This document shows positions 8,119 to 15,496 of a stretch of DNA of 64,000 bases, one piece after another. Within the stretch, counting starts at the first letter, position 1. Each line of letters opens with the position of its first letter. The position numbers were made by a program, and so were the translations under genes. This DNA is from Achromobacter insolitus (GTDB lineage: Bacteria; Pseudomonadota; Gammaproteobacteria; Burkholderiales; Burkholderiaceae_B), in NCBI RefSeq assembly GCF_002209555.1, contig NZ_NJIF01000014.1, positions 62,001 to 126,000 of the forward strand, given 5' to 3'. Under the pieces are notes generated by a model. That model made no database searches and had not been told where the DNA came from. It saw only the letters and a list, made by a program, of their open reading frames with translations.

Positions 8119-9127
8119 GGCGCACCTTTCCTTTCGCGGCGGCTACCGGGGACGCGGGCAGGGCGGAGGAACGCCGGCATAGCCGCTGCGCCAGCCCCGC
8201 CAGCCCGCCCGGGAAGAACATCAGGACCAGGATCATGCCCAGGCCGAACAGCAGCAATTCGACGTCGTGGAATGCGCGCAGGAATTCCGGCGCGGCGGTG
8301 TAGACCAGCGCGCCGAACAAGGGCCCCCAATACTTGCCCCAGCCGCCGACCGCGACCATGACCAGCAGCAGCACCGACGCCGAGAAGCTGAAGGTCTCGG
8401 GGGACGCGAACTGATTGAAGTGCACGTAGAAGGTGCCCGCCAGGGCCGCGACCGCGGCGCAGAGCACGAAGACCATTACCTTCAGCGCATAGGTATTGAT
8501 GCCCAGGCTGGCCGCGCCGACCTCGCTGCCGGCCACGCTGATCATGGCGCGGCCGATGCGCGAGCGGGTCAGGTTCAGGAGGCCCCACATCAGCAGCAGG
8601 CCCGTTGCCCAGGCCAGATAGAAGAAGCGGCGATCGGTATCGAAGGCGTAGCCGGCGACCGTGATGGGCTCGACGCCCGACAGGCCGTTGGGGCCGCCCG
8701 TCAGGTCCACCAGTTCGACGAACAGCACCGACAGGATGGCGTTGAATCCCAGCGTCGCCATGGCCAGGTAGTGCCCGCGCAGGCGCAGGACGGGCAGGGC
8801 GATCAAGAGCGCCGCCATGCTCGCGATCGCCAGCGCCACCGGGATGCCGGCCAGCGCCGTCAGGCCGTACTTGGCGGACAGCACGCCGCTGACATACGCG
8901 CCCAGGCCGAAAAAGCCTGCCTGGCACATCGAGATCTGTCCGCAGTAACCCATCAGCAGGTTGAGGCTGGCGATCAGCATCAGGTTGATGCAGAAGGTCA
9001 CCGCGAGGCCCACGGCATAGCTGTTGGGCGCCACCAGCGGAAACAGAAGGAACAGGCCCCATAGCGCCAGCAGGATGCGCAGGTCGCGGTGCGCGCCTTC
9101 GCCGGGCGGATGCAGTTCGGATTTCAT
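8111..9127 (-). CDS. livM: Branched-chain amino-acid-type ABC transporter permease LivM
   Basis: A 338-residue polytopic membrane protein with about nine or ten hydrophobic segments. It carries the LivM-type motif 'LRLRGHYLAMATLGFNAIL' and the EAA-like stretch 'SRIGRAMISVAGSEVGAASLGIN' that contacts the ATPases. It ends in a basic cytoplasmic tail. It forms the inner-membrane channel with LivH, encoded 12 bp upstream. Confidence 0.92.
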   Translation of the reverse strand: MKSELHPPGEGAHRDLRILLALWGLFLLFPLVAPNSYAVGLAVTFCINLMLIASLNLLMGYCGQISMCQAGFFGLGAYVSGVLSAKYGLTALAGIPVALAIASMAALLIALPVLRLRGHYLAMATLGFNAILSVLFVELVDLTGGPNGLSGVEPITVAGYAFDTDRRFFYLAWATGLLLMWGLLNLTRSRIGRAMISVAGSEVGAASLGINTYALKVMVFVLCAAVAALAGTFYVHFNQFASPETFSFSASVLLLVMVAVGGWGKYWGPLFGALVYTAAPEFLRAFHDVELLLFGLGMILVLMFFPGGLAGLAQRLCRRSSALPASPVAAAKGKVRHG

Positions 9128-9139
9128 CGTCAGCCCCTT

Positions 9140-10024
9140 TCAGACTTTGTTGATTTCGGCTTTGCCCAGCAAGCCCTGGGGGCGGTAGAACAGCACCAGC
9201 AGCAGCACGATGAAGGACAGCGCATCCTTGTACTGCGAGGAAATCAGGCCGCCTCCCAGCGCTTCGATCACGCCCAGAAGCAGTCCGCCGAGCAAGGCGC
9301 CCTGCAAGCTGCCCAGTCCGCCCAACATAGCCGCGCTGAAGCCTTTGAAGCCAAGCATCGTGCCGTGGTCATAGGACGTAAAGGTCAGCGGCGCGATGAT
9401 CACGCCCGCGATGCCGCCTGCCAGCGCTGCCAGCACGAAGGCCACGGTCACCGACCGCCGGACATTGATACCGACCAGGGCGGCGGCGTCACGGTCGATG
9501 GCCGTGGCCCGCAGCGTTTTGCCCAGCAGCGTGCGTTCGAAGAAGAAGTGGGTGCCCAGCATGAAGAGAAGCGCCACCCCCATCACCCAGAAGCTCTGCG
9601 GCGGAATCTGCGCGCCGGCCAGCGGTACCGGCGCATCGCCCGAGAACGCCGGATAGCCCATGGGCGTCTTGCCCAGCCCCAGCATCACCAGGCTCTTGGT
9701 GCAAATTGCCAGGCCGATGCTGAGCAGCGTCACCAGCAACGGCGCGGGCTTCTTCAACGGATGGATCACCAGGCGCTCCGATAGCCCGCCTGCCAGGGCA
9801 ACCAGGGCCACGGCCGCCAGGCAGGACAGCCACAGCGGCAACTCGGCGACCGCGTAACAGGCCGCCGCTACCATACCGCCCATCATGACCCATTCGCCTT
9901 GTGCGAAATTGATGGCGTCGGTGCTCTTGAATATGACGTTGAACCCCACTGCCACGATGGCGTAGATGCTGCCGGTGGTGATTCCGGCGACCAGCAATTG
10001 GACGATTTGCGCGGACATATCCAT
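9140..10024 (-). CDS. livH: Branched-chain amino-acid-type ABC transporter permease LivH
   Basis: A 294-residue permease with about eight hydrophobic segments. Typical LivH motifs are 'GSIYAIVAVGFNVIFKSTDAINFAQGEW' near the N-terminus (given in part) and 'TLLGKTLRATAIDRDAAALVGIN' as the ATPase-coupling loop. It lies 18 bp after the second ferritin-like gene, which ties the oxygenase-like pair to the transporter in one transcript. Confidence 0.92.
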   Translation of the reverse strand: MDMSAQIVQLLVAGITTGSIYAIVAVGFNVIFKSTDAINFAQGEWVMMGGMVAAACYAVAELPLWLSCLAAVALVALAGGLSERLVIHPLKKPAPLLVTLLSIGLAICTKSLVMLGLGKTPMGYPAFSGDAPVPLAGAQIPPQSFWVMGVALLFMLGTHFFFERTLLGKTLRATAIDRDAAALVGINVRRSVTVAFVLAALAGGIAGVIIAPLTFTSYDHGTMLGFKGFSAAMLGGLGSLQGALLGGLLLGVIEALGGGLISSQYKDALSFIVLLLVLFYRPQGLLGKAEINKV

Positions 10025-10042
10025 GGCGGGGCCCCGTCGCGC

Positions 10043-10948
10043 TCAGTTGGGCCGACGCATCGAAAGCGCGATGCCGGGCAGTTCGACGCCGAACTCGGCC
10101 AGGCGCCGCGTCACCGTCTCCAGGTACTGCCACAGGATCTCGTATTCCTTGTCCGCCGCCACGGCGCCCAGTCCGGCCGCGGCGGTCAGGGCGTTGGCCC
10201 GGCTTTCGGGGCCGTCGGGATCGGCGAGCCAGGGACAGTGGTAGCCACGCAGTTCGACGTCGCTTAGGTAACCCGAGACGGCCTGGGCCACCGCGGCGCG
10301 GTCGGCGTCGGACCATGCGGTCGCGCGTTCCGCGACATAGAGCCAGCCGAAAGTGGCGTGGCGCTCCTTGGCCTGCACGCATTGCTCCAGGATGCGGCGC
10401 GCCACGGGTTCCGTGGCGTTATCCAGATAGGCCCGGAATAGTTCCAGCTCCAATCCATCTTCCACCGCGGCATGCGCGGTGAAAAAGGCATCGGCATTGC
10501 ATGCGGCGTCCAGCACCTGACGATGCCGGCACTGGTTGAAGATGGCTTCCTGCTGCGGGCTGGGCGGGCGGTTAAGGTAGCCTCCCAAAAGCGTCGCGTA
10601 GCGATGGAAGCACTCGATCTGCCAGGCTTCTTCGGTGTTGCGCACGGTGAGGAAGTACTTGGGGTCGGACTCGCGGCCGCTCTCCAGGCACAGGCGCACC
10701 AGCAGCGCCGGCGTTTCGCTCAGGCCCGCGTACTCCACCCACGCGCGCCGGCTCCAGGTCAGGCGGGCCGCGTCGCGGACCTGGGCGTCCAGCGCGCCGA
10801 GATCCAGGCTGGCCCAGGGAATGTCCGTCTCGGGCGCCCAGCGCTGCTGTTTGCCGGCTTCATACAATTCGCGGATGGAAGTGATGGACTGCTTGAGCGT
10901 CAGCGGGAAGCGGCGCTCAACGGGAATCCTGGTCGTAGCTGCGTTCAT
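10043..10948 (-). CDS. Ferritin-like protein with degenerate di-iron site (paralogue B)
   Basis: A 301-residue helical protein clearly paralogous to its upstream neighbour (shared 'TWSRRAW-EY', 'LGGY', 'RH--FGW' and 'GYH--WL' blocks). Aligned to that copy's four-helix carboxylate/histidine ligands it keeps E72 (VEY), E107 and E163. However, helix 2 reads E107-A-W-Q110 where the neighbour has E-S-R-H, and helix 4 reads K194-E-R-H197 where the neighbour has E-V-R-H. Two metal ligands therefore appear lost. It may be a structural or regulatory partner in a heterodimer, as in multicomponent monooxygenases whose beta subunit lacks iron. The family has no name I can give with certainty. Confidence 0.75.
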   Translation of the reverse strand: MNAATTRIPVERRFPLTLKQSITSIRELYEAGKQQRWAPETDIPWASLDLGALDAQVRDAARLTWSRRAWVEYAGLSETPALLVRLCLESGRESDPKYFLTVRNTEEAWQIECFHRYATLLGGYLNRPPSPQQEAIFNQCRHRQVLDAACNADAFFTAHAAVEDGLELELFRAYLDNATEPVARRILEQCVQAKERHATFGWLYVAERATAWSDADRAAVAQAVSGYLSDVELRGYHCPWLADPDGPESRANALTAAAGLGAVAADKEYEILWQYLETVTRRLAEFGVELPGIALSMRRPN

Positions 10949-10963
10949 GACGGGTCCTCGGGT

Positions 10964-11893
10964 TCAGAATTCGCCGATCTTCGGGTGGTGCAGCAGGGGC
11001 AGGCGCACGCCCCAGGGCTCCATCTGCCGTCGCACGCGCTGCACCGTTTCAACGAACAGGGGCTTTTCCAGTTCTTCGACCGTGGAGCCCAGACCGGCTT
11101 CCCAGGTGATTCGGTCCACCTCCATTTCGGCGCGCGAGGCGGGGTTGTCGGGCGCCAGCCAGGCGCTGTGATAGCCGTTGAGCTCGACTTTCTCCATCAT
11201 GTTGATCACCGCGTTCTCCACCACCTTGACTTCGGCGGGGGACATTTGCGGGATGCGGTGGTCGAGGAAGCGCCAGCCGAATGCGCAATGCCGGACCTCG
11301 TCGCGCATGATGCGGGCGCAGATCTGCTTGGCGACGGGATCGCGCGTGATCTCCACCAGATGGCGGAATACGTCGAACGCGATTTCCTCGGCGGCGCAGA
11401 CCAGCGCCGCGAGGATCGCCTCGACCGACACCTCGGGATCCAGCGCCATCTTGCGCACACCGTGCGTGGCCACGGAACCCTGGTATGCGGCCTGCGCCGG
11501 TTGCTCCATGTAGCCGCCCAGCGCTTCGGCCATGCGGTAGCAGGCTTCCGCGTGGCGGCTTTCTTCCTGCGAGCGGATGGTGAAGAACAGACGCAGGTCG
11601 GGCTCGCATTTGTCGTGGCAGAAGCGGATCTGCAAGGCCGGGCTTTCCGAGATGGCGCCGTATTCGCTCCAGGCCCGGCGGCTCCAGTACTGGCGGGCCG
11701 CGTAGCGCTGTTCGGGCGTGTACTGCGAGGCGTCGAACAGATGCCAATCGATGTCGGTGCGCGGGTCCCACTGCTTGACCGTTGCCAGGTGATAGAGGTC
11801 GCGGATCTTGGGGATCCGGGTGTCCAGGTCCAGCGGAAAGATGCTTTCCGGATCGTCCAGGATCGTACGCGGCTCGGCGCTTGCTACGTTCAT
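10964..11893 (-). CDS. Ferritin-like di-iron protein, oxygenase-like (paralogue A)
   Basis: 309 residues from the ATG at 11891-11893; the frame is open far upstream but only as a shadow of livK. A complete four-helix di-iron ligand set is visible: E77 in 'WSEYGA', E111-S-R-H114, E169/E170 in 'CAAEEIAF' and E199-V-R-H202, that is, E, ExxH, E, ExxH. This arrangement binds two irons in ferritin-like oxygenases and N-oxygenases. No ferredoxin or reductase gene is adjacent. It lies between livK and a degenerate paralogue, so the two probably form a complex acting on the imported compound. The reaction is unknown. Confidence 0.8.
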   Translation of the reverse strand: MNVASAEPRTILDDPESIFPLDLDTRIPKIRDLYHLATVKQWDPRTDIDWHLFDASQYTPEQRYAARQYWSRRAWSEYGAISESPALQIRFCHDKCEPDLRLFFTIRSQEESRHAEACYRMAEALGGYMEQPAQAAYQGSVATHGVRKMALDPEVSVEAILAALVCAAEEIAFDVFRHLVEITRDPVAKQICARIMRDEVRHCAFGWRFLDHRIPQMSPAEVKVVENAVINMMEKVELNGYHSAWLAPDNPASRAEMEVDRITWEAGLGSTVEELEKPLFVETVQRVRRQMEPWGVRLPLLHHPKIGEF

Positions 11894-11969
11894 GACTGCA
11901 CTCCCTGGTTTGCGGCGCCCGCGGCGCGCGTGAATGGGTGAGTGGAGATTGCTAAGAGAGAGGGGCGGC

Positions 11970-13151
11970 TTACTTGTAGTCGGCCAGCCGGAATTGCCCG
12001 TCCCGGTAGCCGAGCATGACGATGTCGTCCTTGTCCAGGCCGGAGTGGCGTTGCGGCGAGAAATTGAACACGCCGCCCACGCCCTGGTAGCCGGTAATGG
12101 CCGCCAGCTGATCACGCGTCTTTTCCTTGTCGCCGCCGCTCTTGTCCAGGGCGGTGCGAGCCAGCATGATGGCGTCGTAGGTCTGGGCCACGAACTGGTT
12201 GGGCTTGCGCTTGTAGCGGGCCTCGAAGCGCTTGCTGAGGTCCAGGATGCGGGTCTTGATGGGGTCGGCATCGGGCAGGTCCTGGCCCACCGGGAACTTG
12301 ACGCTGACCAGCAGCAGGTCCTTGACCGAGTCGCCCGCCAGCTTCATGTAGCGCTGGTCGACGAAGCCATAGCTGTGGACCAGCGTGAGCTTGTCCAGGC
12401 CCAGTTGTTGCGCCTGCTTGATAAACACGACGCCCGCCGGGGTGACCGTCCAGCAGATGATGGCCTGCACCGAGGCGTTCTTGATGCGCGTGAGCTGTGG
12501 AGTCAGGTCGGTGTCGGCGGGGTTGAAGGATTCGTAGGTGATCTCGATCCCGCGCTTGGCGGCAAGCCGCTTCATCTGCTCGACCGCGCTCTGGCCGAAG
12601 CCGCTGTTGTCGGCCAGCAGGGCGGCGCGCTTGATGCCTTTTTTGTCGAAGTAGTCCAGCACCCGGTCGATGACCTGGTCGTCGTCCACGGTGCTCTTGA
12701 ATACATACTTGCGTTCCGCCACCGGCATCACGATCTGCATCGAGCCTTCGGTGGAGATGAAGGGCGTGGCGGCCTTGTCCACCATTGGCACCATGGCCAT
12801 CGCGATACCGCTCATGTTGCCGCCGCCCACGATGATGTCCACCTTGTCCTGGGACAGCAACCGCTTGGTGGCGTTGATCGCCTTGGCGGTCTGGCTTTCG
12901 GCGTCGTAGAACACCCATTCGACCTTCTTGCCGCCGATGCCGCCCGCGGCGTTGATGTCGTCGATGGCCATTTCCATGCCGGCCTTCATGTCTTCGCCGA
13001 GAAAGGCCGCGGGACCGGTCACGGACAGGATGGACCCTATCCGGACCGTGCCCTGGGCGCTGGCGGCGTGCATGCCCAGCATCAGCGCGGCAGCGGGCAA
13101 TGCCATGGCCGCGCGGCGCGAGAATTCCAGAAACGTCTTTATGCAAGTCAT
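11970..13151 (-). CDS. ABC transporter periplasmic substrate-binding protein, LivK type
   Basis: 393 residues from the ATG at 13149-13151 ('MTCIKTF'); a longer frame to 13202 is open but has no better start. A signal peptide ends after 'MHAASAQG'. The body has the type-1 periplasmic fold of HAAT receptors ('IRIGSILSVTGPAAFLGEDM'-like opening with 'AAFLG' for substrate carboxylate/amine contact, then 'FISTEGSMQIVMP', 'DNSGFGQSAVEQMKRLA', 'AQTYDAIMLARTAL'). As first gene of the operon after the regulator it should set the specificity of the LivHMGF importer. Confidence 0.92.
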   Translation of the reverse strand: MTCIKTFLEFSRRAAMALPAAALMLGMHAASAQGTVRIGSILSVTGPAAFLGEDMKAGMEMAIDDINAAGGIGGKKVEWVFYDAESQTAKAINATKRLLSQDKVDIIVGGGNMSGIAMAMVPMVDKAATPFISTEGSMQIVMPVAERKYVFKSTVDDDQVIDRVLDYFDKKGIKRAALLADNSGFGQSAVEQMKRLAAKRGIEITYESFNPADTDLTPQLTRIKNASVQAIICWTVTPAGVVFIKQAQQLGLDKLTLVHSYGFVDQRYMKLAGDSVKDLLLVSVKFPVGQDLPDADPIKTRILDLSKRFEARYKRKPNQFVAQTYDAIMLARTALDKSGGDKEKTRDQLAAITGYQGVGGVFNFSPQRHSGLDKDDIVMLGYRDGQFRLADYK

Positions 13152-13223
13152 GGTGCTACTCCTGTGCCTGATGCGGGATTTGGGGGGTGCAGCAACTTCC
13201 ACGAACAGCGAAAACGTAGGCGG

Positions 13224-14069
13224 CTAGGTCTCCGCCGAGCCCGAGGGATTGCGGAACTCCAGCGAGTCCGACACCTGGTCCGTCTTGCCTGCGCCGTTCT
13301 GCAGCGGCACGCGCACCGAGTACCGGACCTGGTCCGCGCGGTAATGGGACAAGCCGGACATGACCGGCCGGTCCTGCTTGTCGAAATACACCAGGTGCCT
13401 CGTCAGGACAGGGTCGCCGGGCAGCAGGCTGAGGTAGTCCGCATGTTCTTCCTGCACCGCCCCGCCTTCGATCTTGAGGTTTCCGTAGGCCAGTTCGACC
13501 TGGCGGCCGATCAGTTCCAGCAGCGAACCGGCCTCGGCCTGGCGGGCGTCGATATGGGGAATGCGGTCGATGCGCACATAGCGGTAGTCGATTGAAATCG
13601 GCACCTGCTGGACGGTGCGCAGGCGCAGGATGCTCCAGACCGGCGTGCCCGGCGCCAGATCCAGCTGGCGTGCCACCGCGACGGACGCGGGTTCCTGGGC
13701 GCAGTGCAGCACGCGCAGGCTCAGCGGGCGGCCATGCGCGGACCATTGGTCGATGAAGTCCATGGCCGGGCTGAACTGCTCGTCGATCTTGGGGGCGCAG
13801 ACGAAAGTGCCAGAGCCGCGGACCCGTCGCAGATAGCCTTCGTCGACCAGCTCCTGGATGGCCTGGCGGACCGTCATGCGGCTGACGTTGAACTGCTCGC
13901 TCAGCTCGTGGTCGGTGTGGAAACGGTCGCTTTCCTGCTGCCAGTTCAGGATCATCATCAACACGCGCCGCTTGATCTGCACATAGAGCGGCAGAGGGGA
14001 GTCCCGGTCCAGCGCCACGGGGCCGCTGGCTACGGGAGGCTCGCTGCGTACGTTCGTAAGAGTGGACAT
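13224..14069 (-). CDS. GntR-family (HutC subfamily) transcriptional regulator
   Basis: 281 residues. The N-terminal winged helix (about 24-92) has 'PLYVQIKRRVLMMI', 'TDHELSEQFNVSRMTVRQAI' and 'GYLRRVRGSGTFV'. The C-terminal half (about 110-250) is a UTRA effector domain with 'RTVQQVPISIDYRYV' and 'PVLTRHLVYFDKQDRPVM'. It lies 73 bp upstream of livK on the same strand and faces a divergent hypothetical gene and acyl-CoA synthetase. It is the natural repressor of both sides, released by substrate or a CoA ester. Confidence 0.92.
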   Translation of the reverse strand: MSTLTNVRSEPPVASGPVALDRDSPLPLYVQIKRRVLMMILNWQQESDRFHTDHELSEQFNVSRMTVRQAIQELVDEGYLRRVRGSGTFVCAPKIDEQFSPAMDFIDQWSAHGRPLSLRVLHCAQEPASVAVARQLDLAPGTPVWSILRLRTVQQVPISIDYRYVRIDRIPHIDARQAEAGSLLELIGRQVELAYGNLKIEGGAVQEEHADYLSLLPGDPVLTRHLVYFDKQDRPVMSGLSHYRADQVRYSVRVPLQNGAGKTDQVSDSLEFRNPSGSAET

Positions 14070-14090
14070 GACAGCTGGGTTCCGGAATAT

Positions 14091-14098
14091 GTATATAC
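14091..14098. promoter_or_regulatory. GTATATAC palindrome, candidate GntR half-operator region
   Basis: The 8-bp perfect palindrome GTATATAC fits the GT...AC core of HutC-type GntR operators. It sits 21 bases outside the regulator's start and 13 bases from the larger palindrome at 14112. It could be a second, weaker operator for autoregulation. Confidence 0.4.
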
Positions 14099-14109
14099 GA
14101 TTTGTATAT

Positions 14110-14138
14110 TTGTCTAGTTAACTAGACTTTATGATATA
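14110..14138 (+). promoter_or_regulatory. Candidate promoter for the hypothetical/acyl-CoA synthetase operon
   Basis: TTGTCT (14110-14115), a 17-base spacer and GATATA (14133-14138) lie 33 bases before the ATG at 14171. The -35 element is inside the palindromic operator. The match to the sigma-70 consensus is moderate. Confidence 0.4.
14112..14127. promoter_or_regulatory. Perfect 16-bp palindrome, probable GntR/HutC operator
   Basis: GTCTAGTTAACTAGAC is an exact palindrome in the only AT-rich gap of this locus, between the GntR gene and the divergent operon. It has the GT...AC ends expected for the HutC subfamily. It overlaps the possible -35 of the rightward promoter and the possible -10 of the leftward one, so bound repressor would silence both. 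Confidence 0.65.
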
Positions 14139-14155
14139 TTGATTTCGAAAGTCAA
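14126..14155 (-). promoter_or_regulatory. Candidate leftward promoter for the GntR gene and liv operon
   Basis: On the minus strand TTGACT (14150-14155) is followed after 18 bases by TAAAGT (14126-14131). The start point would fall in or next to the 16-bp palindrome, giving direct repression. Position and orientation fit a divergent, jointly controlled pair of operons. Confidence 0.4.
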
Positions 14156-14170
14156 GTACGGATTAGCGAT

Positions 14171-15460
14171 ATGAATATTTCAACGCTCGACCTTCCGCTG
14201 GCGCTTGCGCCCCACAGCCTGGCCGCCGTTCTGTCCTTTGACGAGCCCGCCTCGCTGGATCAGGCGGACGTGCTCATATGGAATCCCGCCGGCTTGTTCC
14301 CTGTGCTGGACGCCGCCTGCGAACGCACCGATCCGCCGGTGCTTGGCGTAGGCGCTTCCGAATGGCTGCTGGCCACCAGCCGCCATTGGCGCGAGCAATT
14401 CAAGCGGCTGCTGGCCGCAGGCGGCACGCTGGTCGTGCTGGTGCCGGCGCCGCACACAGTGGGTGTGCACACCCTGCAAGACATCCTTCCCTACGATTGG
14501 TCCGATCCCCTTTTGCCGCGGCCCGTGAGCAGCCTGCCCCTCGAAGGCGATGCGCCGCCCCGGCAGGCGGGCGAGCCTTTCCGCACGCTTTTCACCGAAG
14601 CCGCGCGCTGCTTCCAGCCTTGCGCGACGCTGGACCAGGCGCCGGGCGCCAGCATTCTTGAAAACGAGCTGGGCATGGCGCTGGCCAGCTATGCCAGCGA
14701 ACCGCCAGGGCGCCTGCTGCTGCTCCCGGCGTTGGCGCCCGGTCTTGCCCAAGAGGAAGCGGGCGCGGCGCTGTTCCTGCGGGAGCTGCGCCGCTGCATC
14801 GAACGCCTGGGCCAACGCAGCGGCGTGCGCCTGGCGGCATGGCTGGATCTGCAACGCAGCCCGGCCGACGAACAACTACATGCCCGCCGCGCGCAGTGCC
14901 TGCGCGAACGCCATGCGCTCGATCTGGAACTGCAGGAACTGGACCGCGCCATGGCCGAGCGGGACTTCTTCAAACAGTTGCTTGCGGGCGAAGGATTGAG
15001 CACGGGCCTGGCGGCGGCCGAAGTCTTTCGCCGCAAGCGGGTGCCGGTCCATGCGGACTGGGTGGAAAAAGACCTGCACATCGTCGAACTCGATGAGCGC
15101 AACGTGCTGCTCAAGACGCGCCTGGCCGGAGAGCTGCTGGACGCCGCGGCGTTGCGTCGGCTGGACGAGGCCCGCGCCCGGGTGGCGGACTATTTCTCCC
15201 GGCCTACGTCCATCCTGGTGGTGGACTGCACCGACAACGCCTTGCCGCTCTCCTCGCGCCGGACGCAGGGGCATGCCGCGCTGGACGGCCTGGAGGATGC
15301 CTGCACGCTGAGCGGCCTGCATCTGTACGGCTGGCATCTGGAAGCGCCTGGCGACAGTCCCGCCCGCCTGCTGCAGCGCCTGATGCATGCGGACGCGGAC
15401 CTGTCAGATTCCCTGCTGCGCGCCACGATGCGCGGCCTGTCCCCGCTCGCCGCCGCCTGA
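14171..15460 (+). CDS. Unrecognised 429-residue protein of the catabolic locus
   Basis: I do not recognise this family. The N-terminal 200 residues alternate hydrophobic strands and helices ('AGGTLVVLVPAPH', 'GRLLLLPALAPG'), like a Rossmann or amidotransferase-type domain but without a convincing active-site motif. Residues about 230-275 are charged and helical ('CLRERHALDLELQELDRAM') and may form a coiled coil. The C-terminal part contains 'RVPVHADWVEKDLHIVELD' and 'ILVVDCTDNALP'. No signal peptide or membrane segment is seen. It is first in a two-gene unit with the acyl-CoA synthetase 36 bp downstream and should be controlled by the GntR regulator. Base composition matches its neighbours. 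Confidence 0.8.
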   Translation: MNISTLDLPLALAPHSLAAVLSFDEPASLDQADVLIWNPAGLFPVLDAACERTDPPVLGVGASEWLLATSRHWREQFKRLLAAGGTLVVLVPAPHTVGVHTLQDILPYDWSDPLLPRPVSSLPLEGDAPPRQAGEPFRTLFTEAARCFQPCATLDQAPGASILENELGMALASYASEPPGRLLLLPALAPGLAQEEAGAALFLRELRRCIERLGQRSGVRLAAWLDLQRSPADEQLHARRAQCLRERHALDLELQELDRAMAERDFFKQLLAGEGLSTGLAAAEVFRRKRVPVHADWVEKDLHIVELDERNVLLKTRLAGELLDAAALRRLDEARARVADYFSRPTSILVVDCTDNALPLSSRRTQGHAALDGLEDACTLSGLHLYGWHLEAPGDSPARLLQRLMHADADLSDSLLRATMRGLSPLAAA

Positions 15461-15496
15461 AGGGCATGGTGAGCGCTCCGCCCCTGTGAGACTCCG

